Of a stretch of 64,000 nt of DNA, positions 51,348 to 60,419 are shown in pieces (within the stretch, counting starts at the first letter, position 1; each line of letters opens with the position of its first letter). The position numbers were made by a program, and so were the translations under genes. The notes beneath the pieces were generated by a model that was given only the letters and a program-made list of their open reading frames with translations, was not told where the DNA came from and made no database searches. Source of the DNA: JACQZO01 sp964512325 (GTDB lineage Bacteria > Patescibacteriota > Gracilibacteria > RBG-16-42-10); assembly GCA_964512325.1 (NCBI GenBank), contig CAZEGN010000003.1, forward strand, positions 1 through 64,000, written 5' to 3'.

Positions 51348-53936
51348 ATGGGTATGTGGCAATGGCTATTTCCTGATGATACTGCAAAAGAGCTCAAGAA
51401 GCTGCGTCCTTTAGTGGGAAAGATTAATGCATTGGAAGAGGGGTTACAAAACCTATCAGAAGAACAATTGAAGCGAAAAACGGAAGAGTTTAAAGATCGT
51501 TTTGCTCAAGGAGAAAATCTAGATGCAATGCTGCCCGAAGCTTTTGCTGTAGTTAAAAATGCTTGCCGTCGTTTAGTTGGTACCAAATATACTATTTCTG
51601 GGATAGAAAAGGAGTGGAATATGATTCCTTTTGATGTGCAGCTGATTGGTGGCATGGTGATGCATCGTGGCAAAATTGCTGAAATGAAAACTGGTGAAGG
51701 TAAAACACTTGTTTCTACTCTCCCTATTTATTTAAACGCTTTAGCTGGTAAGGGAGTACATGTCGTGACAGTCAATGATTACTTGACTAAGCGTGACGCA
51801 GAGTGGATGGGAATTTTATTTAGATACTTAGGCTTAAGTGTGGGCGTTGTTGTGCATGGAATGAGCAATGAGCAAAGAAAGGTGGCATATGATTCTGATA
51901 TTACCTATGGTACCAATAACGAGTTTGGCTTTGATTACTTGCGCGATAATATGGTGCAGGACAGCAAGCAGTTAGTACAAAGGGAGCTCAATTTTGCTCT
52001 GATCGATGAAGTCGATTCAATTCTGATTGATGAAGCTCGAACACCGTTAATTATCTCGGCACCAGCACAGGAGTCTACTTCTAAATATTTGCATTATAGT
52101 CGCTTGATACCGCGCTTGGTAAAGGATGAAGACTTTGTGGTCGATGAGAAAATGAAAACGGCTACACTGACAGAAAAGGGGATTGCTACGATGGAACAAT
52201 TGTTAGGAATAAAAAATATCTACACAGAAGCTGGTTTTACTGAAGTGCATCATATTGAGCAGGCACTACGTGCGCATGCTTTATTTATGCTGGATCGAGA
52301 CTATGTGGTGAAAGATGGAGAAGTGGTGATTGTTGATGAATTTACTGGCCGTATGATGCCAGGTCGTCGTTTCTCAGAAGGCTTGCATCAGGCACTGGAG
52401 GCTAAAGAAGGAGTAGAGGTAAAGCAGGAAAGCAAAACTTTGGCGACTATTACTTTTCAGAACTATTTCCGTCTTTATGCTAAGTTGGCAGGCATGACTG
52501 GTACTGCCGCAACGGAAGCTGAGGAATTTGAATCTATTTATAATTTGCCAGTAATTAGCATACCCACTCATCGTGATGTGCAGAGAAAAGACTTGCCAGA
52601 TCGTGTCTATAAGAATGAAAGAGGCAAGTTTGCTGCTGTTGTGAAGGAAATTAAACAAAGACATGAAGCTGGCCAGCCAGTACTGGTTGGTACTATTTCG
52701 ATTGAGAAATCCGAATACTTAAGCAAGTTGCTTTTGCAGGCTGGCATTCCTCATCAAGTGTTAAATGCTAAGCATCATGAAAGAGAGGCTGAAATCATTG
52801 CTCTAGCAGGACAGCCCGCAGCTGTGACTATTGCTACCAATATGGCAGGTCGCGGTACTGATATTCAGTTGGGTGCTGGTGTAGCAGATCTAGGTGGTTT
52901 GCATGTATTGGGTACGGAGCGACATGAGTCTCGTCGTATTGATAATCAGCTGCGTGGTCGTTCTGGTCGTCAGGGAGATCCTGGTTTAAGTCAATTTTAC
53001 GTGTCGATGGAAGATGATTTGATGCGACTCTTTGCCGGTGATCGGATTAAAGCTTTGATGGGCGGTTTGAATTTTCCTGAGGATCAAGAAATTGAAAATC
53101 GGATGATGAGTTATTCAATTGAAGCAGCACAAAAAAGAGTGGAAGGGCGCAACTTTGATATTCGTAAGCATGTACTGCAATACGATAATGTGATGAATCA
53201 TCATCGTAATCTGATTTACGCTCGTCGCAAAAAAATACTGGAGAACGCTGATTTACGCAGTGAGCTTCGAGAAATGCTACGTACAGAAGTAGCCAATTTG
53301 GTCCGAGTACATCAGAATTTGGAGAGCGGTAAAGTGGATTTAGATGCTTTACGCGAGGGCTTGTCCGCAATAGTACAGCTTGATGCATCTATTCTTGCAT
53401 CATTTCCTGCTGAAGTGACTGAAAATGTTGAAGCGTTAAGCAATGCTTTGGGAGACTTATACATTGCTATGTATGATGAAAAGGTGGCCAAGGCCCCATC
53501 TGCTGACGCGATGCATTATTTAGAGCGTTATGTCTACTTGCGTAGCATGGATGCATTGTGGATGGAACATTTGGATTATATGCAGTATTTGCGTGAGAAG
53601 GTTTCGCTCAAAGCATATGGGCAAAGGGATCCTTTGATTGAATATAAGCAAGAAGCTTATATGGCGATGGAGCGCTTATTGAAGGCAATACAGCTGAGTA
53701 TTGTAAATACTATTTTTAAAGTCGATTTTGCACCACAAATGACACAAGTAGCGCCTGAACAAAAAATTGAGACTAATCAGGAGCAAATTGAAAACACGCT
53801 AGAAGAAAGCAGTGTCGCTGTAAGCAAGCCTAAACCGACTACGAAGAAAAGCGGCTTGTTTTCAGATACAGATCGTAATGCTCCTTGTCCCTGTGGTAGT
53901 GGCAAGAAGTATAAGAAGTGCCATGGCGCGTCTTAA
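51348..53936 (+). CDS. secA: Preprotein translocase ATPase SecA
   Basis: An 862-residue ATPase that drives preproteins through SecYEG. Walker A is EMKTGEGKT (112-120), the DEVDSILIDEARTPLIIS block follows (Walker B, about 217-234), then the preprotein cross-linking domain, NMAGRGTDIQLGAGV (motif V) and GRSGRQGDPG (motif VI), and the helical scaffold. The C-terminal SEC-C zinc motif CPCGSGKKYKKCH (847-859) is intact. Length is close to that of Gram-positive SecA. It is preceded by a spacer without an obvious strong promoter and ends 46 nt from the convergent upp-like gene. Confidence 0.97.
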   Translation: MGMWQWLFPDDTAKELKKLRPLVGKINALEEGLQNLSEEQLKRKTEEFKDRFAQGENLDAMLPEAFAVVKNACRRLVGTKYTISGIEKEWNMIPFDVQLIGGMVMHRGKIAEMKTGEGKTLVSTLPIYLNALAGKGVHVVTVNDYLTKRDAEWMGILFRYLGLSVGVVVHGMSNEQRKVAYDSDITYGTNNEFGFDYLRDNMVQDSKQLVQRELNFALIDEVDSILIDEARTPLIISAPAQESTSKYLHYSRLIPRLVKDEDFVVDEKMKTATLTEKGIATMEQLLGIKNIYTEAGFTEVHHIEQALRAHALFMLDRDYVVKDGEVVIVDEFTGRMMPGRRFSEGLHQALEAKEGVEVKQESKTLATITFQNYFRLYAKLAGMTGTAATEAEEFESIYNLPVISIPTHRDVQRKDLPDRVYKNERGKFAAVVKEIKQRHEAGQPVLVGTISIEKSEYLSKLLLQAGIPHQVLNAKHHEREAEIIALAGQPAAVTIATNMAGRGTDIQLGAGVADLGGLHVLGTERHESRRIDNQLRGRSGRQGDPGLSQFYVSMEDDLMRLFAGDRIKALMGGLNFPEDQEIENRMMSYSIEAAQKRVEGRNFDIRKHVLQYDNVMNHHRNLIYARRKKILENADLRSELREMLRTEVANLVRVHQNLESGKVDLDALREGLSAIVQLDASILASFPAEVTENVEALSNALGDLYIAMYDEKVAKAPSADAMHYLERYVYLRSMDALWMEHLDYMQYLREKVSLKAYGQRDPLIEYKQEAYMAMERLLKAIQLSIVNTIFKVDFAPQMTQVAPEQKIETNQEQIENTLEESSVAVSKPKPTTKKSGLFSDTDRNAPCPCGSGKKYKKCHGAS

Positions 53937-53981
53937 TGAGTAGACATGCAAGGAGAGTGTGAGCTAGATAGAGCGCAAGAC

Positions 53982-55067
53982 TTAGGCTGCTAGTAAATCA
54001 AGAGGTATTTCCATTCTTCTAGCTAGAGCAGTGATATCAGTCTGATCTACTAATAGGCCGGTTTGCTGCCAATGCTTAATTAGTGCAGCTGCTTTTTCAT
54101 CCTTAATATCGGCAAAATACTGATCTCCAAAATCACCAAGACCGGGACAAATAAAACCAGCAGCGTTCAGATGAGTATCAAGCGCTCCTGTGTGAAGCTG
54201 CAATTTAGGAAATTTTCTAGCCAGGTGGAAAATCCCTTCCGGTGCAGAAATGAGAGATAGAGAAACAAGTTTATTACTTGCTTGCAGTGGCATACCGTTA
54301 AAAGTATTAGCCACCGTATTGCCTGTAGCTAACATTGGGTCTGCTACAATGATAGTATCATTGGGGCCTACTGGTTCGCTTGCAGAAAAGTGTCCAATCT
54401 GAGTATGCAATGTCTCCTCATCACGTTTTGCATCAATGTGTACAAAACGTCTGAATCCACGCTTGGCAAATGCTGCTCCCATTGGTAGTGAGCTGCGCCA
54501 TGCTAAGGCAATGATAGTAGTCTCCGGTTGGAGATTGCCTTCTTTAATGACGCTCTCTACCAAGTGCTCAATTATTTGCGCGGCAGCCTCTCTAAACTCT
54601 GTAGCTGTCACTCTTCGTCCTTCATGTACGAGGTGATTATGGCGAATTATACCCAATGAACTTTTCACTGACTCTGAGCACTTGTCACCATACACATGCA
54701 ATCTGGGTGCTGGTGAGAAGCGTTGTGATTTTACATAACGACCAACAATTCCCTGCTCATCCTTCGTGAGTGGGTGAAAGTTTTCTTCGTGGTTTCGTCG
54801 CGTTAACATGGTGTGGTCAAGCTCCCTTGCTATGTCAGTTTGCAAACAGTCGGTAACCATAGACCTTATGCTTCCCAGAAGGGCAACTACTTGTCGGGCA
54901 ATAGTATCTACGTGAATACTATGGCTATCGTTAGGGTCGACCGGACATGCTTCCTTTTCAAGCTCTAATATTTCAAATACTCTTGCTCGTACTTGTTTAT
55001 TGTACGGACCTAGAAGCGCGGCTATTTCTGCCTCGAGTGAACGTTCTGCTAATTTACCATCATGCAT
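53982..55067 (-). CDS. Uracil phosphoribosyltransferase-like protein with N-terminal extension
   Basis: A 361-residue protein from ATG 55067 (MHDGKLAERS); the longer frame from 55241 starts with translated repeat (TFQLRITNYY) and is discarded. From about residue 160 it is UPRTase-like: HNHLVHEGRRVTATEFREAA, TIIVADPMLATGNTVAN (the PRPP loop) and FICPGLGDFGDQYF (the uracil loop). UPRTases are about 208 residues long, so about 150 residues are extra. That N-terminal part (helical, with ALLGPYNKQVRARVFEILEL) is unknown to me and could regulate or bind something else. The reaction expected is uracil plus PRPP giving UMP, in pyrimidine salvage. Confidence 0.78.
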   Translation of the reverse strand: MHDGKLAERSLEAEIAALLGPYNKQVRARVFEILELEKEACPVDPNDSHSIHVDTIARQVVALLGSIRSMVTDCLQTDIARELDHTMLTRRNHEENFHPLTKDEQGIVGRYVKSQRFSPAPRLHVYGDKCSESVKSSLGIIRHNHLVHEGRRVTATEFREAAAQIIEHLVESVIKEGNLQPETTIIALAWRSSLPMGAAFAKRGFRRFVHIDAKRDEETLHTQIGHFSASEPVGPNDTIIVADPMLATGNTVANTFNGMPLQASNKLVSLSLISAPEGIFHLARKFPKLQLHTGALDTHLNAAGFICPGLGDFGDQYFADIKDEKAAALIKHWQQTGLLVDQTDITALARRMEIPLDLLAA

Positions 55068-55160
55068 ATATGCTTGCTTACTTTGTGTTGTTCTAGCATA
55101 AGATGGGAAAGAGGGCAAAGGGATTTTGAGAGAGCTGAGAGCAAAGAGAAGAAGAGGATA

Positions 55161-55181
55161 ATAATTCGTAATTCGCAATTG
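55161..55181. repeat. AATTCG-type dispersed box upstream of the upp-like gene
   Basis: ATAATTCGTAATTCGCAATT, 94 nt before the start codon chosen at 55067. Same family as the box at 8951. Confidence 0.7.
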
Positions 55182-55255
55182 AAAAGTCGAGATCAGAGGA
55201 GTAGAGAAAGAGAGACATAGCTCAAAGGAACATCCACTCACTTTCTCTCCTCTCC

Positions 55256-55435
55256 GTCATCCTGAGCAGAGCGAAGCGGCGTAGCCTGCCCTGAGCCTGT
55301 CGAAGGGAAGGATCTTGCCGGATGCCGTTGAACGACGCATGAACCGCTATCATTGCACATGTCTTACACCAGCAGGATCCCTCTCCTTCGATTGCACTCA
55401 GGGCGGAGTATTTCGCTCTGCTCCAATCGGGATGA
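55256..55435. repeat. Nested inverted-repeat element, copy 2
   Basis: It begins GTCATCCTGAGCAGAGCGAA and ends TCGGGATGA. TCATCCTGA pairs with TCGGGATGA (8 of 9), GCAGAGCGAA (55266-55275) with TTCGCTCTGC (55412-55421) perfectly, and the inner GGATCTTGCCGG (55310-55321) with CCAGCAGGATCC (55369-55380) at 10 of 12. It also contains a CCTGAGCCTGTCGAAGGG unit. It lies just downstream of the ftsK stop. Confidence 0.75.
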
Positions 55436-55446
55436 ATCAAACCTTT

Positions 55447-57645
55447 TTATTCTACTGTCATTGTTGGAACTTCTGCTGTTGGGGCTGCTTGTACAAGTAT
55501 TTTTCTTGGTTTTGCGCCATCAGCTGGGCCTACTATGCCCTTTTGTTCGAGGATGTCGAGCAAGCGGGCGGCACGGGCATAACCAATGCGTAAGTGTCTT
55601 TGGAGCAATGTGGCTGATGCTTTTTGAGTGCGAATAATAAATTCTACCGCATCTTTTTCTAGAGCATCTTCAAAGTTATCATTGCTGCCTAAGATGCCCA
55701 TAGTGCCCGCATTGGGTAGACCTTCTGGAATCTCGCGTTTTTCCTCAATGACATCGGTTTGATATTCTACTGGGCTTGTCAGCTTAATTTCATTGGTAAT
55801 AGCTTTGACTTCATCTGAACTAATATAAATGCCTTGAATGCGAATGAGGCGAACATTGTTAGGATCTTGATAGAGCATGTCACCAGCGCCAAGCAAACTT
55901 TCTGCACCTTGGCGATTTAAAATAGTGCGGGAATCAATACCTGAAGATACGGTAAAGGCAATACGGGCTGGGATATTCGCTTTAATCAAACCGGTAATTA
56001 CATCTACCGAAGGACGTTGGGTTGCTACGATTAAATGAATACCGACAGCACGTGCCATTTGTGCAATCCGACATATGCTCGCTTCAATTTCTTTGGAGGC
56101 AACCATCATCAAATCAGCCAATTCATCGATGACAATAACAATAAAAGGGATTTTTTCTTCCGGTTTTTTCTTATTGTAATTTTCAATATTGACCTCACCG
56201 GCAGATTCAAGCTGCTTATAACGGTGATTCATTTCGGCAACAGCCCATCTCAGGGCAAGAATTGCTTTGTCGGGATCTGTAATGACAGGTGTAAGCAAGT
56301 GGGGGATGCCGCGATAGGCATTAAGCTCTACCCGTTTTGGGTCAATCAGAATGAAACGCAAGTCTTCAGGTGCATTTTGGTAGAGCAAACAAGTTAAGAT
56401 CGTATTCATACATACAGACTTACCTGAACCCGTGGCACCAGCGATCAATAAATGTGGCATTTTCTTGAGATCTGCGGTGACATATTCATTGTTTACATTT
56501 TTGCCTAATGCTAAACGAAGAGGAGATTTGATCAGCTTAAAAGGCTCACTGAGAACCACCTCTTTTAAGCGGACCATAGCGCGTTTTTTGTTTGGAATCT
56601 CAATACCCACTTTGTCTTTGCCCGGAATTGGGGCTTCAATACGAATGCTTTCTGCCTTGAGTTTTAAGGCAATATCACTTTCAAGTGCAGTGATGTTTTT
56701 CAGTTTTACTCCTGAAGGGGGGGTGAATGTATATTGAGTTACGGTCGGGCCAAGATTGGCGTCGATATGAATATTGTCTTCAGGTTGTATGACCTTGAAT
56801 TCTAGTAATGTCTCGTAGAGCTTACGCACATTAGCTTCAATTTCCTTTGGATCTTCTTCATAAGAGTCAGTACTATCACTTAAAAGAGATAGTGGCGGAA
56901 ATTTATAATCCCCCTTGGTAGGAGGCAAAACCGTATGAATAGGCTCTTGCGACTGTACAGCTACTTTTGTTGGTGCGATTGGAGTAGCGGCGCGAGTGAT
57001 GCTAGTAGCTAGTCCTGCGGGAGCATGTGGCTTTGTATTTAGGGCAGGTTCCATTTTGCTCGGTGTTTTCGCTTTTGGTTGAGCTTGCAATTCTTCTTCT
57101 TCTGGTAGGTCTTCTCTTACCCATTCAATAAAGCCAAGGATTTTCTTGAATGAAATATCAAATGTAATGAGCACTCCCACGAGTGTAGTTGCGATTAAAA
57201 CAGCAACAGTACCTGCATCAGCAACGAAGTAGCGTAATATGCTGGTCAGCGTAAAACCAACGTATCCGCCATATGTGCCTTTTTGAGCTGCCTCTAAAAT
57301 AGTGTTGAGCGGCAGAGCTAAATGAATCAAGCCCAGGATTGAGCAGAAGAAGAGGGCAATGCCAAAGATGCGTGCAAAAGTGGGTTTTACTACTGAGCTA
57401 AAGAAAATGACAATGCCTGCCGTTGCTAGGGCAAAAGGAATTGCATAAGCGCCAAAGCCAAATAGTTTAAATAAAAAAGTAGCAATGCTATCACCTAAAA
57501 GGCCGGCTTGTTTCAGTAAGCTGAGTGCGGTAAGCACTGCAAAAGCACACAGAAATATTACTAAAATTTCCCGATTGGTTGAGCTTTTTAACTTTAGCTT
57601 GGGAACGCGAATTTTAATTTTCTTTGATTTTCTTCGTCGAGCCAT
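55447..57645 (-). CDS. ftsK: DNA translocase FtsK/SpoIIIE
   Basis: A 732-residue translocase pumping chromosomal DNA through the closing septum. Four N-terminal membrane helices (about residues 27-180) precede a Pro/Ala-rich linker of only about 60 residues. The motor has Walker A LLIAGATGSGKSVCMNTIL (about 400-418), Walker B IVIVIDELADLMM and VATQRPSVDVITG, and the C-terminal gamma winged helix is in AVEFIIRTQKASATLLQRHLRI. The KOPS-binding part is therefore present. Linker length and size fit SpoIIIE/SftA-like short forms. It follows the ABC operon behind a strong hairpin. Confidence 0.95.
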   Translation of the reverse strand: MARRRKSKKIKIRVPKLKLKSSTNREILVIFLCAFAVLTALSLLKQAGLLGDSIATFLFKLFGFGAYAIPFALATAGIVIFFSSVVKPTFARIFGIALFFCSILGLIHLALPLNTILEAAQKGTYGGYVGFTLTSILRYFVADAGTVAVLIATTLVGVLITFDISFKKILGFIEWVREDLPEEEELQAQPKAKTPSKMEPALNTKPHAPAGLATSITRAATPIAPTKVAVQSQEPIHTVLPPTKGDYKFPPLSLLSDSTDSYEEDPKEIEANVRKLYETLLEFKVIQPEDNIHIDANLGPTVTQYTFTPPSGVKLKNITALESDIALKLKAESIRIEAPIPGKDKVGIEIPNKKRAMVRLKEVVLSEPFKLIKSPLRLALGKNVNNEYVTADLKKMPHLLIAGATGSGKSVCMNTILTCLLYQNAPEDLRFILIDPKRVELNAYRGIPHLLTPVITDPDKAILALRWAVAEMNHRYKQLESAGEVNIENYNKKKPEEKIPFIVIVIDELADLMMVASKEIEASICRIAQMARAVGIHLIVATQRPSVDVITGLIKANIPARIAFTVSSGIDSRTILNRQGAESLLGAGDMLYQDPNNVRLIRIQGIYISSDEVKAITNEIKLTSPVEYQTDVIEEKREIPEGLPNAGTMGILGSNDNFEDALEKDAVEFIIRTQKASATLLQRHLRIGYARAARLLDILEQKGIVGPADGAKPRKILVQAAPTAEVPTMTVE

Positions 57646-57686
57646 TGGAAAGACAAGGGGAGATATGACTGCTCTATGATAACAAA

Positions 57687-57728
57687 AGAATAAAGAATTC
57701 GTAAGTAGAAATACGAACTTTTTATTCT
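57687..57728 (-). terminator. Terminator hairpin after the ABC-2 operon
   Basis: A 17-bp inverted repeat (AGAATAAAGAATTCGTA at 57687-57703 and its partner at 57712-57728; 15 of 17 pair) with an 8-base loop, directly after the permease stop. The tail on the minus strand is T-rich (57686 and lower). Confidence 0.6.
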
Positions 57729-58525
57729 TAACTGCTAGCGGAACTATATTGCTTTATTGCCTTTTGCCAACAATACTTTGTTAGGAAGATATAAAACGTG
57801 CTGATTAAAGCCCCACCAGTAATAGTTATTACTTGCCAGCCTCTTTGCTCGAGCATTTCTACAGGGATGGTGGAAATAAACATAAAGGGCAAAAACCAAG
57901 TAAAGCCGATTTGCACTGTCTGATGTGCAAACCGTAAGGGATACCGAGTCGCTGCTTGGACCAGTTTTTCCATAAAATCTAAACTGGCATGATGAAGGTT
58001 GATAAATACGGTAAAGCTCATGAGAATATGGCAACAGCACATGATTATTAGGCCTATCATGACCATTAAAAAGTACAATCCCAGGCTGGCAAGAGTCCAG
58101 GGGATGAACTGCAAGGCGTAGATTAACAAAATAAGCGAGGCGATAATGTCGACCAGTCTACTCAGATCAATTTGGGCAGTACTGATCAGAAACCAGGCTG
58201 AAGCTGGTTTTGTTAAGTAACTATCAAAATCGCCAGATCGAATTACGGTAAACATGTTTTTTAGGCCTGAGTTCAGCCACAATCCATATATACCACGATT
58301 GAGTCGATAGGTTGCGAGGAGAGCTAAGGCACTGTAAATATTCCAGCCATTGAAATGCCCTGTTCCTCGAAAAGCGAAATAAAAGCTCATGATATTGCAG
58401 GCTGTGCCACAAATAAAGCTAAACAAGAAGATATATAAATCTACCTTTTCGCTTCGGATAATTTTATAACTTCGTGCGAGTTGTTTGCGTAAAATATGCC
58501 AGTGGAGGAGCAATGTCTGTTTCAT
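57728..58525 (-). CDS. ABC-2 family permease, third gene of exporter
   Basis: A 265-residue membrane protein with six helices (start ATG 58525, overlapping the upstream stop as ATGA; a start at 58555 is less likely). It resembles the DUF990-type ABC-2 permeases that come in pairs with one ATPase: the segment SGLKNMFTVIRSGDFDSYLTKP (in parts; the RxGxFDxxLxKP pattern) is typical, then the permease core. The substrate is unknown; drug, glycolipid or cell-surface polymer export is possible. It is the last gene of the three-gene operon. Confidence 0.82.
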   Translation of the reverse strand: MKQTLLLHWHILRKQLARSYKIIRSEKVDLYIFLFSFICGTACNIMSFYFAFRGTGHFNGWNIYSALALLATYRLNRGIYGLWLNSGLKNMFTVIRSGDFDSYLTKPASAWFLISTAQIDLSRLVDIIASLILLIYALQFIPWTLASLGLYFLMVMIGLIIMCCCHILMSFTVFINLHHASLDFMEKLVQAATRYPLRFAHQTVQIGFTWFLPFMFISTIPVEMLEQRGWQVITITGGALISTFYIFLTKYCWQKAIKQYSSASS

Positions 58526-59322
58526 CCTTGATAAGCTTTTAATCCTTTTTTCCAAATGTAGCTACTCAATAAGAGCAAAGCGAGGCACCAAAAGAACATA
58601 ATCCCTGTGCCAAGCAGGAGTTCTTGGTAAGACATGTTTTGGGTGAGTATTTCAAGAGGAAAACTAACATTGTACCTGAAAGGGAGCCACTTGATGATAT
58701 TACTTAGCCATAAGGGCAAAAATACTAGGGGAATAAATGTGCCATCAAAAAAAGGAAGAATCGTATCTACGAAATCCTCTATGCCTTGGATTGAGTACAG
58801 CCAAAATGCTGAGCAAGTAATGCAAAGCCAAAGACAATAGTTGATGATGCTTCCTCCGATAATTGCGATAGGGAAAAAAAGAAGCTGGGATAATGAAGGC
58901 CAGTGAATAGTCACAAACTGGCTAATTACGATATAGGAAATCATACTCACCGGTAATGCCACTTTTAAGCGAGAATACTTTAGGTTTAATTCATACAAAA
59001 AACGCTCGATCAGGAATCCTCCAGGCAGGGGATGCATCAAGTGCGAAAACAATGTTCCTCTTTGAATAAACTTTTTCAGGTCTCCACCTATCCAGGTTAA
59101 AGTCATTCTGGCAACTACAGCCAAACTGATAAAATACAGTGCCATTGAGCTGACTGAAGTGATATTTGAAATTTGTGCTGCCGCTCCCCAAAGCACAAAT
59201 AACATTAACGGCTCAAGAAATGTGCGCACACTGTATAGGAAATTTTCTAACCAAAAAATGCGGTTTTCTTTTTTTGCGGTTAGCAAGTAACGCCAGTAAA
59301 TAGAAAGAACTGATGTTTTCAT
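58522..59322 (-). CDS. ABC-2 family permease
   Basis: A 266-residue permease with six helices. SIYWRYLLTAKKENRIFWLEN at the start is cytoplasmic, the loop GGDLKKFIQRGTLFSHLMHPLPG (in parts; the IRxGxLxxxLxxPL pattern) is the counterpart of that in the neighbouring permease, and YNVSFPLEIL occurs near the end. The two permeases would form a heterodimer with the ATPase below. Both ends overlap neighbours by 4 nt (ATGA), so translation is coupled through the whole operon. Confidence 0.82.
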   Translation of the reverse strand: MKTSVLSIYWRYLLTAKKENRIFWLENFLYSVRTFLEPLMLFVLWGAAAQISNITSVSSMALYFISLAVVARMTLTWIGGDLKKFIQRGTLFSHLMHPLPGGFLIERFLYELNLKYSRLKVALPVSMISYIVISQFVTIHWPSLSQLLFFPIAIIGGSIINYCLWLCITCSAFWLYSIQGIEDFVDTILPFFDGTFIPLVFLPLWLSNIIKWLPFRYNVSFPLEILTQNMSYQELLLGTGIMFFWCLALLLLSSYIWKKGLKAYQG

Positions 59323-60254
59323 TCTAATAATTGCGTAATAATTTCGCCTGCCTCTTTGCTGATGATTTTGATATCAGTGCAAGATTGTGATTTGGTGATT
59401 TCGCTAATAACATATGCCACTTTAGTTTGGGGAACCAGAAGCTCAAGGTGTAATGGTGTACTGGCTAGTACTTTTCCATACTGTTGCCAGTCTTGTTTTG
59501 CTGCTTTTTCAAAATCGATATGCAGCTCTTTTTCATTATTAATTTTGTCTTCAAGCTCTTTATAGCTGCCATCGTAAATGATGTGGCCATGATTGATCAC
59601 TATTATTCTGGGACAGAGCTCTTTAATGTCATCCATGTAATGAGAGGTGAGGAGAATAGTTGCCTGTGTCTCGCGATTATATTCTTTTAAGAAGGCACGC
59701 ATCTTTTTCTGAGACTGATAGTCAAGACCAATGGTAGGCTCATCCAGAAAAAGTACTTCTGGTTCATACAATAGTGCGGCTACGAGCTCGCATTTCATAC
59801 GTTGGCCTAAAGACAGTTGTCTGACGGGAGTGTTGAGGCACTCAGAAATATCAAGCAGCGCGATCAGCTTTTCTAGCTGTGCTTGATAACGGGTTTGAGG
59901 AATGCGATACATGGTTTGATAGAGCTCAAATGTATCTATTGGGGGCAATTCCCACCATAATTGAGACTTTTGGCCCATAACCATGCTGATCTTTCTTTTG
60001 AACTCAAGCTTGCGCTCCCAGGGAATAAAATTGAGAATTTTTATTTCGCCGCTAGTTGGGTACAAAATACCACTTAGCATTTTTAAGGTAGTGGTCTTCC
60101 CTGCTCCATTTGGTCCCAAGAAGCCGACAAACTCGCCTTTTTTTATTGTAAAAGAAACGTCTTTTACTGCAGTGAATTGCTTTTTTACTTTTCCCCAAAA
60201 CGTATGCTTGGTAAAAGTTTTTGTAAGGCCATTGACATAAATAATATGAGACAT
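59319..60254 (-). CDS. ABC transporter ATPase for the ABC-2 exporter
   Basis: A 311-residue ATPase. Walker A FLGPNGAGKTTTLKML (about 49-64), Q-loop region KISMVMGQKSQLWWELPP, signature LSLGQRMKCELVAALLYEP (LSLGQ), Walker B VLFLDEPTIGLDYQ and H-loop TSHYMDD. The 80-residue C-terminal part after about 230 is typical of the DrrA/NatA-like subfamily. It is first in the operon. An AATTCG box is 53 nt upstream of the start. Confidence 0.9.
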   Translation of the reverse strand: MSHIIYVNGLTKTFTKHTFWGKVKKQFTAVKDVSFTIKKGEFVGFLGPNGAGKTTTLKMLSGILYPTSGEIKILNFIPWERKLEFKRKISMVMGQKSQLWWELPPIDTFELYQTMYRIPQTRYQAQLEKLIALLDISECLNTPVRQLSLGQRMKCELVAALLYEPEVLFLDEPTIGLDYQSQKKMRAFLKEYNRETQATILLTSHYMDDIKELCPRIIVINHGHIIYDGSYKELEDKINNEKELHIDFEKAAKQDWQQYGKVLASTPLHLELLVPQTKVAYVISEITKSQSCTDIKIISKEAGEIITQLLE

Positions 60255-60306
60255 GGTAGCTGTGGCTAATTTGAAAGGTGGAAAGTTACATTAAATGGAG
60301 TGAAGG

Positions 60307-60340
60307 CAATTCGCAATTAGCAGGTCGCAATTAGGAATTG
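60307..60340. repeat. AATTCG-type dispersed box upstream of the ABC ATPase gene
   Basis: CAATTCGCAATTAGCAGG followed by TCGCAATTAGGAATTG; 53 nt upstream of the ATPase start on the minus strand. Confidence 0.7.
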
Positions 60341-60373
60341 AGGGGTGAAATTATTTTTTGTTTTTACCTCTTT

Positions 60374-60415
60374 GATTTCGAATCCTGTGGTGAGCTTGTC
60401 GAATCCATCCGAATT
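60374..60415. repeat. Partial GTCGAATCC-type repeat
   Basis: TTCGAATCCTGTGGTGAGC followed by TTGTCGAATCC. It resembles the CCTGAGCCTGTCGAAGG unit inside the element at 55256-55435 and sits right after the argS stop. Confidence 0.45.
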
Positions 60416-60419
60416 ATTC

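Larger units (their letters stand above)
55068..55446. other. Gene-free stretch, 379 nt, made of dispersed repeats
   Basis: Between the ftsK stop and the upp-like start. In order from low to high coordinate: purine-rich run, AATTCG box (55161-55181), spacer with AGAGAGACATAGCTCAAAGG (55208-55227) and the nested inverted-repeat element (55256-55435). Frames crossing it do not resemble any protein. The order of parts repeats that of 8902-9289. Confidence 0.75.

Noticed and set aside
55315..55637. Two overlapping plus-strand frames near the ftsK 3' end
   Set aside because: They cross the inverted-repeat element and the antisense of ftsK; no protein-like composition or family match.
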